From Leptobacterium flavescens (GTDB lineage Bacteria > Bacteroidota > Bacteroidia > Flavobacteriales > Flavobacteriaceae), in assembly GCF_010671605.1 (NCBI RefSeq), contig NZ_JAABOO010000005.1, positions 1 to 61,469 on the forward strand: a stretch of 61,469 nt of DNA, in the 5' to 3' direction. Position numbers and translations under genes: made by a program. The notes below the pieces were generated by a model, which saw only the letters and a list, made by a program, of their open reading frames with translations, made no database searches and was not told the DNA's origin. Every line of letters begins with the position of its first letter. Position 1 is the first letter of the stretch. Below are positions 1 through 9,274 of this stretch, piece by piece.

Positions 1-2
1 AC

Positions 3-161
3 ACAGGAGCAGCTGATGGAAATACTGCGATCCGAAGAGTAAGTGCATTGGAAGATGTACAGTTCGGAAAGGGAGTTATTGATAACGGACCTGGAGTAGT
101 ATACTTAGAAGACCCAAGAGGAGGATATAACATCGTAAGGATTGATATCCAACCACAATAA
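3..161 (+). CDS. C-terminal end of an unidentified protein (5' end outside window)
   Basis: An open frame runs in from the left edge and ends at TAA 159-161, giving about 52 residues that finish ...VRIDIQPQ. The peptide is rich in Gly, Asp and Val (for example DNGPGVVYLEDPRGG) and looks like the end of a beta-rich, possibly exported protein. No family is recognised. It is followed by a strong hairpin at 221-247, which supports this being the true gene end. The start and most of the product lie outside the window. Confidence 0.6.
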   Translation, partial: TGAADGNTAIRRVSALEDVQFGKGVIDNGPGVVYLEDPRGGYNIVRIDIQPQ

Positions 162-220
162 GAAACAATATTTGTTTTGTTCTGTTCTATTTGAATAAAT
201 AGAATTAGTTGAAAGTGAGA

Positions 221-247
221 AAAGCCGGAGGTATTCTCCGGCTTTTT
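221..247. terminator. Rho-independent terminator, bidirectional
   Basis: Perfect 9-bp stem AAAGCCGGA (221-229) / TCCGGCTTT (237-245) with a 7-nt loop, a T run on the plus side and AAAA on the other. It closes the partial plus-strand gene and could also serve the minus-strand ctaA transcript. Confidence 0.8.
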
Positions 248-345
248 GAAAAAATAATCTTCCACAAAATAATATTCAGAACTCGCTATCCGAAAATATA
301 GAGCAGAAAGTTTTATGAAAAGGAATTAATTATTCTTTTTAAACG

Positions 346-379
346 AAGGCCGGAACTTATTTTAGTTTCGGCTTTTTTT
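346..379 (+). terminator. Probable terminator between the partial gene and ctaA
   Basis: GCCGGAAC (349-356) pairs with GTTTCGGC (365-372), with one G-U pair when read on the plus strand, followed by seven or more T. On the minus strand the wobble becomes an A-C mismatch, so plus-strand action is favoured. Confidence 0.55.
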
Positions 380-380
380 G

Positions 381-1397
381 TTATTTGCTGAATCTGTGAA
401 GCGTAAAAGTCATTGCGCTTAAAAGGAAGAAGGCACCAACCTGATGGGCAACTCCCAGCCAAACCGGAACTGCGTAAATAATAGTAAGGACTCCCAGTAC
501 AAATTGTACAAAAACAAGAGCCAGCAGATAGTTTATTCCCTTCTTCTGAGTGCCGTTTACTTCCATTTTTCTGGACCTGTACCAAATTAACCCTATAAGA
601 AGGACCACAAAATAAGCGAGATAGCGATGTATAAACTGAACCCCGCTCTTTCCTTCAACAAAATTCCTCCAAAGAGGGTTTTGCTCAATAAAAACAGATT
701 CGTGAATGAGCTCACCATCACTCATAAGAGGCCAGTGATTGTGTATAAAACCGGCATCAAGCCCGGCAACAAAAGCTCCCCAGATAATCTGGACAAGAAG
801 AATGATAAGGGCAAAGCGAATAAGGTTCCGCATTGCTTTGTGAACACTTTTTCTTTCTATATAGATCAGATCAAGTGCTACCCAAAGGGTATAGGCAAAG
901 GTTATAAAGGCGGTGGTAAGGTGCATGGCTAATCTGTAATGACTTACATCGGGCCTGTCCACTAATCCGCTTTTGACCATGTACCAGCCTAAAAAGCCCT
1001 GAAAACCACCAAGGAATAACAGGATTACCGCTTTTTTTATGGTAGGTCTGCTCAATTGCTTCCTTAAGAGGAAAAACAAAAAAGGAATAATAAAAATAAC
1101 TCCGATCAAACGACCTATCAAGCGGTGAAGCCATTCCCAGAAATAAATACTTTTAAAATCCTCCAGGGTAAAATCGTAATTGATCTTCTGATACTCCGGA
1201 TATTGCTTGTAAAGCTCAAAAGCTTCCTGCCATTCTTCCTCTCCGATAGGAGGGATGGTTCCCGTTATCAGTTTGTAATCGGAAATAGATAAACCCGAAT
1301 GGGTAAGGCGGGTTATTCCCCCGACAACAACCATTACGAATATCAGAAAACACCCGGCAAAAAGCCAGGAAATGACCCATTTATTATCTTTTTTCAT
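381..1397 (-). CDS. ctaA: Heme A synthase (COX15/CtaA family)
   Basis: 338-aa integral membrane protein that oxidises the C8 methyl group of heme O to give heme A for aa3-type cytochrome oxidase. About eight hydrophobic segments are visible. Family-typical conserved histidines lie in or next to them: [14 protein letters not shown] after the first loop, [25 protein letters not shown] and VAHQVGAFF near the end. The N terminus ([16 protein letters not shown], then [15 protein letters not shown]) matches the COX15 type found in Bacteroidota. The start overlaps the end of the upstream CCA-adding enzyme gene by 14 bp, so the two are probably co-transcribed. No other terminal-oxidase gene is in the window. 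Confidence 0.93.
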   Translation of the reverse strand: MKKDNKWVISWLFAGCFLIFVMVVVGGITRLTHSGLSISDYKLITGTIPPIGEEEWQEAFELYKQYPEYQKINYDFTLEDFKSIYFWEWLHRLIGRLIGVIFIIPFLFFLLRKQLSRPTIKKAVILLFLGGFQGFLGWYMVKSGLVDRPDVSHYRLAMHLTTAFITFAYTLWVALDLIYIERKSVHKAMRNLIRFALIILLVQIIWGAFVAGLDAGFIHNHWPLMSDGELIHESVFIEQNPLWRNFVEGKSGVQFIHRYLAYFVVLLIGLIWYRSRKMEVNGTQKKGINYLLALVFVQFVLGVLTIIYAVPVWLGVAHQVGAFFLLSAMTFTLHRFSK

Positions 1398-2829
1398 CAG
1401 ACCTGTTTTTTACGGCTTTCAAGCCCATTTTTTCGGCTTTCTTCATCATATATTCTACGGCAGCATCGTATTCATTAGGTATTTCACCCTCCAAAATGGC
1501 CTCTTTAATTGCTTCTTTAATAACTCCTATTTCTCTTGAAGGCTTTAGTCCGAAGGTCTCCATGATCTCCTCTCCACTTACAGGAGGCTGGAAATTCCGG
1601 ATCTGATCCCGGGCTTCCACTTCAACGATCTTCTGCCTTACTATTTGAAAATTATGATGGTAGCGTTTAAATTTTGAAGGGTTCTTGGTAGTGATGTCTG
1701 CTTCGCATAAGGTCATAAGATCCTCAACATGTTCCTTTGCATCAAAAACGAGCCTTCTGACCGCAGAATCTGTTACTTCCTCATTAACCAGGGCAATCGG
1801 CCGGGAACTCATCAATACCATTTTCTGAACAAACTTCATCTTTTCATTAAGGGGCATCCTCAACCTTTTAAAAAGCTTGTATACCATTTTAGAACCGACG
1901 AATTCATGCCCGTGAAAGGTCCACCCGACTTTTTTGCTGAATTTTTTGGTTGGAGCTTTTCCTATATCGTGCAGGAGAGCAGCCCACCTTAACCAGAGAT
2001 CCTCTGTATTTTTAGAAATATTGTCAACAACTTCCAGGGTGTGATAAAAATTATCCTTATGCTTTTGACCTTCAACTTCTTCAATTCCCTGAAGATCTGT
2101 CAATTCGGGCATAATGATATCCAGTAAGCCCGTTTTATAAAGTAGTTTGAAGCCTACCGAGGGTTTTTTACTTAGTAAGATCTTATGAAGTTCATCAACA
2201 ACCCGTTCGTTAGAAATAATTTCGATACGGTCCTTGTTTTCGGAGATAGCTCTCAAAGAATCGGGTTCGATCTTAAAACCGAGCTGGGTAGCAAAACGAA
2301 TGGCCCGCATCATTCTAAGCGGATCATCCGAATAAGTAATATCGGCATCCAGGGGTGTGCGTATAACCTTTTTCTCCAGATCACTTACTCCGTTAAACGG
2401 ATCGAGAAGATCTCCGTATGTGTCTTCAGACAAGGATAAAGCCAGTGCATTGATCGTAAAATCCCTTCTGTTCTGATCGTCTTCCAGGCTTCCGTTCTCT
2501 ACTACAGGTTTTCTGCTGTCGAAGTGATAGCTTTCTTTTCTGGCCCCGACAAATTCCACTTCAAAATCTTCAGTCCTGATCATTGCGGTACCGTAGTTTT
2601 TAAATATCTGTACTTTGGGGTGTCCGGAAAGCTTCTGGGCTACTGCTTTAGCCAGGGAAATACCGCTTCCAACGGCAACAATATCGATATCTTTAGGAGT
2701 TTTACGACCTAAAAGGAAGTCTCTAACAAATCCACCGATCACATAACTTTCTACCTGAAGTTCTTTGGCGGCAAGGGAAATGATTTCAAAAATAGGATGT
2801 TGTATGGCCTCTTTGTAGTTTTTTTGCAT
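1384..2829 (-). CDS. cca: CCA-adding enzyme / tRNA nucleotidyltransferase with HD domain
   Basis: 481-aa protein expected to build or repair the 3' CCA end of tRNAs from CTP and ATP. The class II nucleotidyltransferase head is at residues about 28-150, with GGFVRD (32-37) and the metal-binding DIDIV (47-51), then the RRDFT and DPLRMMRA motifs of the family. An HD phosphohydrolase-type domain follows (ALLHDIGK at about residue 290). This longer form is usual in Bacteroidota; a poly(A) polymerase of the same superfamily is the main alternative. The gene sits 4 bp after tsaC and overlaps ctaA by 14 bp, suggesting one transcript. The window contains tRNA genes without an encoded CCA, which need this enzyme. 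Confidence 0.92.
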   Translation of the reverse strand: MQKNYKEAIQHPIFEIISLAAKELQVESYVIGGFVRDFLLGRKTPKDIDIVAVGSGISLAKAVAQKLSGHPKVQIFKNYGTAMIRTEDFEVEFVGARKESYHFDSRKPVVENGSLEDDQNRRDFTINALALSLSEDTYGDLLDPFNGVSDLEKKVIRTPLDADITYSDDPLRMMRAIRFATQLGFKIEPDSLRAISENKDRIEIISNERVVDELHKILLSKKPSVGFKLLYKTGLLDIIMPELTDLQGIEEVEGQKHKDNFYHTLEVVDNISKNTEDLWLRWAALLHDIGKAPTKKFSKKVGWTFHGHEFVGSKMVYKLFKRLRMPLNEKMKFVQKMVLMSSRPIALVNEEVTDSAVRRLVFDAKEHVEDLMTLCEADITTKNPSKFKRYHHNFQIVRQKIVEVEARDQIRNFQPPVSGEEIMETFGLKPSREIGVIKEAIKEAILEGEIPNEYDAAVEYMMKKAEKMGLKAVKNRSDEKR

Positions 2830-2833
2830 TATT

Positions 2834-3412
2834 TCACTTACGAATCACTTTAACCACTCCATCATTTGTCAGTTTAATAATAGAAGATGGGTTGCTGTTT
2901 TTTTTATCGCGATGCAAATTTACTACATAGTCGACACCTTTTAAAATTTCAGAACTTATTTCTTTAAAATGTGAAGGAGTAGGTTCTCCGCTTATATTAG
3001 CCGAGGTCGATACGATTGGCCGTTTAAATTTCCGGATGAGTTTTTGACAGAATTCATCCGATGCGACACGGATAGCAAGCGAATCATCTTCGGCTACCAG
3101 GTTGGGTGCTACATTTAAGGGTTTATCGTAGATTATGGTTGTCGGGCGTGTGGCCAGTTCAATAATATCATAAGCAACATCGGGAAGCTCGTAAATGTGT
3201 TTTTCCAGCATTCTGATATCCGAAACCAGGCAGATCAGTGCCTTGCTGTCTGCTCTTCTTTTAAGATCGTATACTTTCCGTATAGCATCCGGATTAGTGG
3301 CATCGCAACCAATACCCCAAACCGTATCGGTCGGATAGAGTATTAGCCCTCCTTGTTGCAGTGCCTGAAGAGCATTCTCTATTTCATTACCTATCATTTC
3401 CAAGCTACTCAT
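2834..3412 (-). CDS. tsaC: L-threonylcarbamoyladenylate synthase (Sua5/YrdC/TsaC)
   Basis: 192 aa. It makes threonylcarbamoyl-AMP from threonine, bicarbonate and ATP, the first step of the t6A modification at position 37 of ANN-decoding tRNAs. The YrdC fold is evident from [18 protein letters not shown] near the N terminus, the basic KRRADSKA segment and [12 protein letters not shown] near residue 150. Length fits the short form without the Sua5 extension. It lies 5 bp upstream of cca, so two tRNA maturation genes share a transcript. The TupA-like gene upstream ends 5 bp before its start. Confidence 0.93.
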   Translation of the reverse strand: MSSLEMIGNEIENALQALQQGGLILYPTDTVWGIGCDATNPDAIRKVYDLKRRADSKALICLVSDIRMLEKHIYELPDVAYDIIELATRPTTIIYDKPLNVAPNLVAEDDSLAIRVASDEFCQKLIRKFKRPIVSTSANISGEPTPSHFKEISSEILKGVDYVVNLHRDKKNSNPSSIIKLTNDGVVKVIRK

Positions 3413-3417
3413 TAAAA

Positions 3418-4299
3418 TTAAACGATCTTTTCCGGCAATTGAAGATAATTTCCGATGGTTGTATTGTATTCATCCGGATAAAATTCTTCAATACCATCTC
3501 CGGGATAAAAAGTCATCTCCCCGAATATAATTTTTTCTCCGATCGCATAAAAATCAACTCTAACAAAAGGGAAATCTTCAGCCAGGCGTTTTACCAGGTC
3601 GAACATCTCATCAAACTTTTCCGGTTTTTCTACCTCTCCCTGATAATGTTTGTACTTTGTCATGGAGAAAGGTAGTTTTTTCCAGTCAATATCATAAAAA
3701 CACCTGGAATGATCGGTGTGACGGTCAATGTCTATCTGGATAAATTTCGGCACTCCGTTAAAACAGAAGAATTTATAATCATTTATGGATTCCTTCCCGA
3801 TCTCATTGAGGAATTTTTCGCAAATGATCCTGGGAGTAACATTTTTATAAGCCCATTCCAGTCCTCCGCTGTAATAGTAATTACGCCCCATCCATTTATG
3901 CATTTTCCATCTGGCCGTTAGCCTGTTGAGCTTCTTTTTGTCTTTTACGATTATGTTGTAGTTGCTGCCGTGAACAGCTTTCAAAACAAATTTTTCGGGG
4001 AGCTCATTAAAGTTCACATCCGATGCCCTCTCGTATACCTTGATAAGATCGTTCAGATACTGATCGCCTATTTTATCTTTAATATATTCCCGCACCGAGT
4101 ATTTATCCACCAGGATACTCAGAATGGGTTTTTGATAATAGATCTTCATCCATTGGATCTTCTGATTAAACTCGGTAGGATTTTCGAGGTCCAGCTTCTT
4201 ATCCGTATAATATTGATAGTATATTTTCAGATAGTATTCGGGATTCAAAAATTTGAATTTCTTAACGATACCGTAAGAAAGTTTTTTTAGAGGATGCAT
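3418..4299 (-). CDS. TupA-like ATP-grasp protein of surface-polysaccharide synthesis
   Basis: 293 aa. It resembles the ATP-grasp family named after TupA (teichuronopeptide biosynthesis), often filed as glycosyltransferase in polysaccharide loci. Visible features are the N-terminal MHPLKKLSYG...EYYLKIYYQYY segment, PTEFNQKIQWMKIYY, a lysine-containing FVLKAVHGSNYN strand, YKFFCFNGVPKFIQ, and a C-terminal VRVDFYAIGEKIIFGEMTFYPGDG segment that fits an ATP-grasp Mg-binding site. It is the first gene of the minus-strand run and diverges from a glycosyltransferase gene, with another nearby, so a role in lipopolysaccharide or capsule assembly is inferred. The substrate is unknown. The gene has its own -7 motif at 4350-4357. 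Confidence 0.75.
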   Translation of the reverse strand: MHPLKKLSYGIVKKFKFLNPEYYLKIYYQYYTDKKLDLENPTEFNQKIQWMKIYYQKPILSILVDKYSVREYIKDKIGDQYLNDLIKVYERASDVNFNELPEKFVLKAVHGSNYNIIVKDKKKLNRLTARWKMHKWMGRNYYYSGGLEWAYKNVTPRIICEKFLNEIGKESINDYKFFCFNGVPKFIQIDIDRHTDHSRCFYDIDWKKLPFSMTKYKHYQGEVEKPEKFDEMFDLVKRLAEDFPFVRVDFYAIGEKIIFGEMTFYPGDGIEEFYPDEYNTTIGNYLQLPEKIV

Positions 4300-4349
4300 T
4301 CAGCGTACAGGTAATTAATTGAATAGTTGGTTACAAATAAATTGAAAAG

Positions 4350-4381
4350 CAAAGATATGTAAATAAACCTTCATATTTTTG
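4350..4381. promoter_or_regulatory. Divergent promoter pair (-7 boxes)
   Basis: On the minus strand TATCTTTG (4357 to 4350) and on the plus strand TATTTTTG (4374-4381) both fit the Bacteroidota -7 consensus TAnnTTTG. They would drive the TupA-like gene and the glycosyltransferase gene respectively. Neither has a clear TTTG -33 box at 19-21 bp. Confidence 0.5.
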
Positions 4382-4413
4382 CCCGGAGATTGTGAAATAA
4401 GTTTTGACAGATT

Positions 4414-5241
4414 ATGGAAAATGTACAGATATCGGTTATAATAAGTACGTATAATGCGGAAGAATGGCTGGAAAAGGTTTTATGGGGATATCACAAACAA
4501 GAATTTAAAAACTTTGAAGTGGTCATTGCCGATGACGGATCCGGTCCTAAAACAAAACAACTGATAGATGGGATGAAAAACGAATTATCTTATCCCTTAG
4601 TCCATGTCTGGCAGGAGGATGATGGTTTTCAGAAATCCAGAATACTCAACAAAGCTATTGTGGCTTGCAGAGGAGAATACATTGTTATGAGTGATGGCGA
4701 TTGTATTCCGCGCCCCGACTTTTTATCAGTTCACGATACTTACAGGGAAGAAGGGTATTTTTTATCAGGGGGGTATTTTATGCTTCCTATGGATATATCA
4801 AAATTAATCTCGAAAGAAGATATTTTAACCGGCAAGTGCTTTGATATAGACTGGTTAAAGAAAAATGGCCTGAAGTCTACTTTTAAAAATAATAAACTCA
4901 CCTCCACAGGCAGTAAATCGAAATTTCTCAATTTTATTACACCTACCAATGCAAGTTGGAACGGGCATAATGCTTCCGGCTGGAAAAAGGACATTGTTGC
5001 AGTAAACGGAATGGATGAGAGAATGCAGTACGGAGGACAGGACCGGGAGTTGGGAGAGCGCCTGTTCAATTACGGCATAAAATCAAAACAGATACGGTAC
5101 AGTGCCGTATGCGTGCACCTCGATCATAAAAGAGGATATAAAACTCCTGAATCTATTGCAAAGAACCAGGCAATCCGAAAAAATACACGCGATAATAAAG
5201 CAGCGTGGACCGAACACGGCATTGTTAAAGAGAAAAAATAG
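4414..5241 (+). CDS. Glycosyltransferase family 2 with galactosyltransferase-type C-terminal domain
   Basis: 275 aa, cytoplasmic GT-A fold. The N-terminal ISVIISTYN and VVIADDGSG segments bind the nucleotide sugar. VMSDGDCIPRPDF (residues about 89-101) supplies the DxD-type metal site. The C-terminal GMDERMQYGGQDRELGERL segment resembles the Glyco_transf_7C extension of chondroitin/galactosyl transferases. It belongs to a small envelope-glycan set with the TupA-like gene and the converging WaaE-like gene. Acceptor and donor cannot be read from the sequence. It ends 10 bp from the converging 5252-6016 gene. Confidence 0.82.
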   Translation: MENVQISVIISTYNAEEWLEKVLWGYHKQEFKNFEVVIADDGSGPKTKQLIDGMKNELSYPLVHVWQEDDGFQKSRILNKAIVACRGEYIVMSDGDCIPRPDFLSVHDTYREEGYFLSGGYFMLPMDISKLISKEDILTGKCFDIDWLKKNGLKSTFKNNKLTSTGSKSKFLNFITPTNASWNGHNASGWKKDIVAVNGMDERMQYGGQDRELGERLFNYGIKSKQIRYSAVCVHLDHKRGYKTPESIAKNQAIRKNTRDNKAAWTEHGIVKEKK

Positions 5242-5251
5242 AGAAATTCGT

Positions 5252-6016
5252 TTAGTTCAGGTTTCTACGGAGTAACCATATTTTTACATAGCGGATAAAA
5301 ATGGAATAGGACCGGAGGTAAGCTATAACAAAGCCCGGAAGACCATCCCGAAAACCACTTTGAAGAAAATAGTGTTTAAAAAAGCGCCAGAAAGGCTTGA
5401 TCACAAAATGATAAGGCGTGAGCTTTCCTGTTTTCTTTTCACATTCTTCAGCCTGCCAGGAAGCATATCTGTTGAGTTTTAAAATATGCCTGTCCAGATT
5501 TACATAGGTGTTATGGTAAAGAGGACTGTTTAAAAACCCTACCTGACCATCTGCCTTAATCTCGGCATGGACCATCTTATCTTCATAAATACATTTACTC
5601 TTCCTGAAAAGACGGATCACTTTATCGTTTTGCCATCCGCTATAACGGATCCTTTTGCCCATAAAATGATTATTCCGGCCAATCCAGTAAGCCACATTAG
5701 GGTCTTCATCCTTTTCGAGAGTGGCAAGAATCTCATTTTTTAGCTCTTCAGAAACTCTTTCATCAGCATCAACAAGAAAGATCCACTCATTATTGGCCTG
5801 TGGGATAGCCCAGTTCTTTTGTGAAGCAGAATACCCATACTCTCTCTGTACAATAAAATCTGTGTATTCCCTGGCAATTTGGAGAGTGTTATCGGTACTA
5901 AAAGAATCCACTACCATTATTTCATCTGCGAAAGAAATACTTTCAAGAACCTCCCGAATGTTGTGTTCTTCATTCTGAACAGGAACAATGGCTGTAAGTT
6001 TTTTTCTAGTGATCAA
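5252..6016 (-). CDS. Glycosyltransferase family 2, WaaE/KdtX-like
   Basis: 254 aa. The order LTAIVPVQNEEHNI, ADEIMVVDSFSTDNT, SASQKNWAIPQANNEWIFLVDADERVS and the central FMGKRIRYSGWQND segment is that of the WaaE/KdtX-like LPS core glucosyltransferases. VDADER gives the DxD motif. The start is TTG at 6016: no in-frame ATG exists upstream, the GT-A fold begins only a few residues after this codon, and a -7 box TATCTTTG lies at 6040-6033 on the minus strand. A role in LPS core or other surface glycan is inferred. It converges with the preceding GT2 gene. Confidence 0.83.
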   Translation of the reverse strand: MITRKKLTAIVPVQNEEHNIREVLESISFADEIMVVDSFSTDNTLQIAREYTDFIVQREYGYSASQKNWAIPQANNEWIFLVDADERVSEELKNEILATLEKDEDPNVAYWIGRNNHFMGKRIRYSGWQNDKVIRLFRKSKCIYEDKMVHAEIKADGQVGFLNSPLYHNTYVNLDRHILKLNRYASWQAEECEKKTGKLTPYHFVIKPFWRFFKHYFLQSGFRDGLPGFVIAYLRSYSIFIRYVKIWLLRRNLN

Positions 6017-6088
6017 GTTGTAAAATTTTTGCCAAAGATAGCATGATTTACCATTAATGAAAAGTAAAACGCGTCTTTGGCAAAAAAA

Positions 6089-6904
6089 TTATACCGCAAC
6101 ATCGTACTCTCTGAGAGCATTGTTAAGCGAAGTCTTTTTGTCAGTACTTTCTTTACGTTTTCCGATGATCAACGCACAGGGAACCTGATATTCTCCTGCT
6201 GAGAATTTCTTGGTATAACTTCCCGGAATAACCACGGAACGCGCAGGTACATAACCTTTCATTTCTACAGGTTCATCACCTGTTACATCTATAATTTTGG
6301 TAGACGCGGTAAGCACCACATTGGCACCCAACACAGCTTCTTTTTCTACTCTAACCCCTTCAACAACGATACATCTGGAACCGATAAAGGCATTGTCTTC
6401 AATGATCACCGGAGCTGCCTGTAGTGGCTCTAAAACCCCTCCGATCCCAACACCACCACTAAGGTGAACGTTTTTACCGATCTGTGCACAACTTCCAACG
6501 GTTGCCCAGGTATCTACCATAGTACCTTCATCTACATATGCTCCGATATTTACATAACTCGGCATCATGATCACACCAGAGGATACATAAGCTCCATGTC
6601 TGGCAACAGCGTGAGGAACTACTCTGATCCCTTTTTCTGCATAATTTCTCTTTAGAGGGATCTTATCGTGAAACTCCAGCGGGCCTGCTTCAATGGTTTC
6701 CATTTTCTGAATAGGGAAATACAATACCACTGCTTTCTTTACCCACTCGTTTACCTGCCAGCCATTTTCGGTCGGCTCGGCAACTCTCAATTCACCGCTA
6801 TCCAGCAGATCGACTACTTTTCTGATTGCATTTATGGTTTCTTCATTCCTCAGGAGTTCTCTGTTATCCCAGGCTTCTTCTATGATTGATTGTATCTGAG
6901 TCAT
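6089..6904 (-). CDS. dapD: 2,3,4,5-tetrahydropyridine-2,6-dicarboxylate N-succinyltransferase
   Basis: 271 aa, normal family length. It transfers succinyl from succinyl-CoA to tetrahydrodipicolinate in the succinylase branch of lysine/diaminopimelate synthesis. The N-terminal helical domain is followed by left-handed beta-helix hexapeptide repeats (VVPHAVARHGAYVSSGVIMMPSYVN..., VDTWATVGSCAQIGKNVHLSGG, VVEGVRVEKEAVLGANVVLTASTKI) and the closing GKRKESTDKKTSLNNALREYDV tail. The gene is monocistronic and divergent from ruvX. A -7 box TATCTTTG is present at 6926-6919 on the minus strand. Confidence 0.96.
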   Translation of the reverse strand: MTQIQSIIEEAWDNRELLRNEETINAIRKVVDLLDSGELRVAEPTENGWQVNEWVKKAVVLYFPIQKMETIEAGPLEFHDKIPLKRNYAEKGIRVVPHAVARHGAYVSSGVIMMPSYVNIGAYVDEGTMVDTWATVGSCAQIGKNVHLSGGVGIGGVLEPLQAAPVIIEDNAFIGSRCIVVEGVRVEKEAVLGANVVLTASTKIIDVTGDEPVEMKGYVPARSVVIPGSYTKKFSAGEYQVPCALIIGKRKESTDKKTSLNNALREYDVAV

Positions 6905-6918
6905 CTCTGTTTTTTTGG

Positions 6919-6926
6919 CAAAGATA
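6919..6926 (-). promoter_or_regulatory. dapD -7 promoter box
   Basis: TATCTTTG on the minus strand fits TAnnTTTG and ends 15 bp before the dapD ATG. No clear -33 TTTG is seen. Confidence 0.5.
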
Positions 6927-6979
6927 TGCGCTTCATTTCAATTAAACTTCCCATTTTACAGTTATAACAATTTAAAGCT

Positions 6980-6987
6980 TATTTTTG
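6980..6987 (+). promoter_or_regulatory. ruvX -7 promoter box
   Basis: TATTTTTG on the plus strand, 14 bp before the ruvX ATG, fits TAnnTTTG. The candidate -33 (TTTTA at about 6954) is weak. Confidence 0.5.
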
Positions 6988-7001
6988 CAAAAAAATAAAA
7001 G

Positions 7002-7418
7002 ATGGGTCGCATTCTAGCGCTTGATTATGGAGAGAAAAGAACAGGGGTTGCAGTAACCGATGAATTGCAGATAATTGCTTCCGGACTTACCACTGTTCCC
7101 ACAGCAGATCTGATACCATTTCTGGAAAATTATGTACAGACAGAAACCGTATCATTAATTGTAGTTGGAGAGCCCAAACAAATGAATAATGAGTTTTCGG
7201 AAAGCGAAAAATACATCAGGATATTTTTAGAAAAGCTTGCCGAAAAGCTCCCTCAGGTACCCGTAGAGAGGGTGGATGAGCGCTTTACTTCCAAAATGGC
7301 TTTCCAGGCCATGATAGACGGAGGTTTAAGTAAAGGAAAAAGAAAAAATAAAGAACTGGTCGATCAAATCAGTGCGACCATTATTTTACAGACATATTTA
7401 GAAAACAAACAAAATTAA
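7002..7418 (+). CDS. ruvX: YqgF/RuvX RNase H-like nuclease (putative Holliday junction resolvase)
   Basis: 138 aa. The RNase H-like fold opens with RILALDYGEKRTGVAVTD, where Asp8 is the first catalytic acid. It continues with LIVVGEPKQMN and VDERFTSKMA, and ends with KELVDQISATIILQTYL containing the last acid. Family members act in pre-16S rRNA 5'-end processing and possibly on branched DNA; which applies here cannot be told. It is followed after 3 bp by def, so ruvX-def form an operon. Confidence 0.92.
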   Translation: MGRILALDYGEKRTGVAVTDELQIIASGLTTVPTADLIPFLENYVQTETVSLIVVGEPKQMNNEFSESEKYIRIFLEKLAEKLPQVPVERVDERFTSKMAFQAMIDGGLSKGKRKNKELVDQISATIILQTYLENKQN

Positions 7419-7421
7419 AAA

Positions 7422-8012
7422 ATGATATTACCCATTATCGCTTACGGAGACCCCGTTTTAAGAAAAGTGGCTAAGGATATAAATAAAGATTATCCGGATC
7501 TTAATGTATTGCTGGATAATATGTTCGATACGATGTATAATGCTTCAGGTGTGGGGCTTGCTGCACCTCAGATAGGACTTCCCGTCCGGTTGTTCATTGT
7601 CGACGCAACCCCTTTTGCAGGAGATGAAGAACTGACCGAAGAAGAGAGAGAGAAACTCGACGGCCTTAAAAAGGTTTTTATCAATGCGAAGATCCTGAAT
7701 GAAGAAGGTGATGAATGGGCTTTTAACGAAGGATGTCTTAGTATTCCGGATGTGAGGGAAGATGTGTTTAGAAAAGAATTCATCGAGATAGAGTATTACG
7801 ATGAGCATTTTAAGAAACACACCGAAAAATTCGATGGCCTGGCTGCCAGGGTTATTCAGCATGAATACGATCATATAGAAGGAATTTTATTCACGGATAA
7901 ACTGTCCTCCCTGAAGAAGAGACTGATTAAAAGCCGGTTAAACAATATTTCAAAAGGGAATATTAAAGTGGATTACAGAATGCGTTTTCCATCAGCAAAA
8001 AAAACGCGTTAA
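7422..8012 (+). CDS. def: Peptide deformylase
   Basis: 196 aa. It removes the N-formyl group from new proteins using a metal ion. All three family motifs are intact: GVGLAAPQIG (43-52), EGCLS (103-107, metal-ligand Cys106) and HEYDH (147-151, two His ligands and the catalytic Glu). An acidic insert (residues about 67-80, ELTEEEREKLDG) between motifs 1 and 2 is usual for Bacteroidota. It lies 3 bp after ruvX and 55 bp before the DUF5606 gene, in the same direction. Confidence 0.97.
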   Translation: MILPIIAYGDPVLRKVAKDINKDYPDLNVLLDNMFDTMYNASGVGLAAPQIGLPVRLFIVDATPFAGDEELTEEEREKLDGLKKVFINAKILNEEGDEWAFNEGCLSIPDVREDVFRKEFIEIEYYDEHFKKHTEKFDGLAARVIQHEYDHIEGILFTDKLSSLKKRLIKSRLNNISKGNIKVDYRMRFPSAKKTR

Positions 8013-8067
8013 TATTCTTGTAAATAACTGAGAAAGGTTCAATCTTTGCTTTCGAAAAACACAAACT

Positions 8068-8487
8068 ATGAGTTTAGATAAAATACTTGCTATATCCGGG
8101 AAACCCGGGCTTTACGAATTAAAGACACAAACGAGGAGCGGTTTTGTTGTAGAGTCTCTTTTAAATGGTAAAAAAATTACTATTGGAATGAGAAATAATG
8201 TAAGCATGCTCTCTGAAATAGCTATTTACACATTGTCTGAAGAAATTCCTTTAGGTGATGTTTTGGATAAGATCAAGGAAAAGGAAAGCGGAAATAACAC
8301 CAGTATTAATCATAAGGACAGCAAAGATAAACTGGAAGAGTATTTTTTCGAGGTCCTTCCCGACTACGATGAAGACAGGGTATATGCAAGTGATATTAAA
8401 AAAGTGATCCAGTGGTACAATTTGTTGATATCTAAAGGGATTACCGATTTTAAGCAGGAAGAAGAAAGCGAAGAAGCTGAAAAATAA
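8068..8487 (+). CDS. DUF5606 family protein
   Basis: 139 aa, cytoplasmic, no signal peptide. The N-terminal half (LDKILAISGKPGLYELKTQTRSG, VVESLLNGKKITIG, SEIAIYT) is the small conserved domain known as DUF5606 that is widespread in Bacteroidota. A linker and a second short helical segment (LPDYDEDRVYASDIKKVIQWYNLL) follow, then an acidic tail (EEESEEAEK). Function is unknown. It is the last gene of the ruvX-def run and is closed by the hairpin at 8514-8542. Confidence 0.8.
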   Translation: MSLDKILAISGKPGLYELKTQTRSGFVVESLLNGKKITIGMRNNVSMLSEIAIYTLSEEIPLGDVLDKIKEKESGNNTSINHKDSKDKLEEYFFEVLPDYDEDRVYASDIKKVIQWYNLLISKGITDFKQEEESEEAEK

Positions 8488-8513
8488 GATATAGCCTATA
8501 TATTTCATATAAA

Positions 8514-8542
8514 ATGCCTCCTTATTCAGGGAGGCTTTTTTA
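8514..8542 (+). terminator. Rho-independent terminator after the DUF5606 gene
   Basis: GCCTCC (8516-8521) / GGAGGC (8530-8535) with an 8-nt loop, followed by six T. The remaining AT-rich intergenic stretch to 8758 shows no other clear feature. Confidence 0.8.
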
Positions 8543-8758
8543 ATTGATCGTAAAACTTAAAAACGATTTTCACTGCTTTCTGAGTAGTTAACAGAAAAAA
8601 ATACTTCTTTATAATTTGTTTAGAATGTGTATTTTTAACAAAATTTAGAGAAAATAAACGATATTTTGTTATTTGATTAACAACTGTAAAATGTAAGGTT
8701 GAGTTAAATAATCGACTTTAAACAAGTATAAATATCAAACCTCATAATTCACTATTAG

Positions 8759-9274
8759 ATGCTAAAACAGGCCACCTATCAAAATTTAGATTATCTCAGA
8801 AATGCTTTAGGACAATTATCCGATGAACAATTCTCAAGACCTCTTGAAGTGCTAAGTCAATCTACATTGGGAATGCATGTCAGACATATTTTAGAATTCT
8901 ATACATGTTTGATCAATGCTGTAGATAAAAAAGAGGTAGACTACGATTCAAGGGTTAGAGACACTTCTCTGGAAGTGAGTACCGATAATTGCCTGAATGA
9001 AATAAACAGGATTTCCGGATTTCTGGAAGATGTGGATGGCGATGTTGAAATGAAACTAAAAGTTAATTATGCATTAAACCCTGATGAGGATTGTGAAACG
9101 ATGACCATCAATACTTCATTATACAGGGAATTACAATACAATATTGAGCATGCCGTACATCATCTGGCTATCATCAAAATAGGGATCAAAGCATTAGAGG
9201 ATTCCTTCAATCTGGATGATAATTTTGGTATTGCAGCTTCTACGATCAGAAATAAGAATGTATGTGCACAGTAA
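8759..9274 (+). CDS. DinB-like four-helix-bundle protein
   Basis: 171 aa, cytoplasmic. Helical protein with spaced histidines that fit the DinB/YfiT metal-binding pattern: GMHVRHILEFY near residue 40 and YNIEHAVHHLAIIKIG near residue 140. The substrate is unknown; relatives include thiol-dependent transferases and uncharacterised proteins. Its end overlaps the start of the NRDE gene by 13 bp, indicating translational coupling and a shared transcript with the next gene or two. Confidence 0.65.
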   Translation: MLKQATYQNLDYLRNALGQLSDEQFSRPLEVLSQSTLGMHVRHILEFYTCLINAVDKKEVDYDSRVRDTSLEVSTDNCLNEINRISGFLEDVDGDVEMKLKVNYALNPDEDCETMTINTSLYRELQYNIEHAVHHLAIIKIGIKALEDSFNLDDNFGIAASTIRNKNVCAQ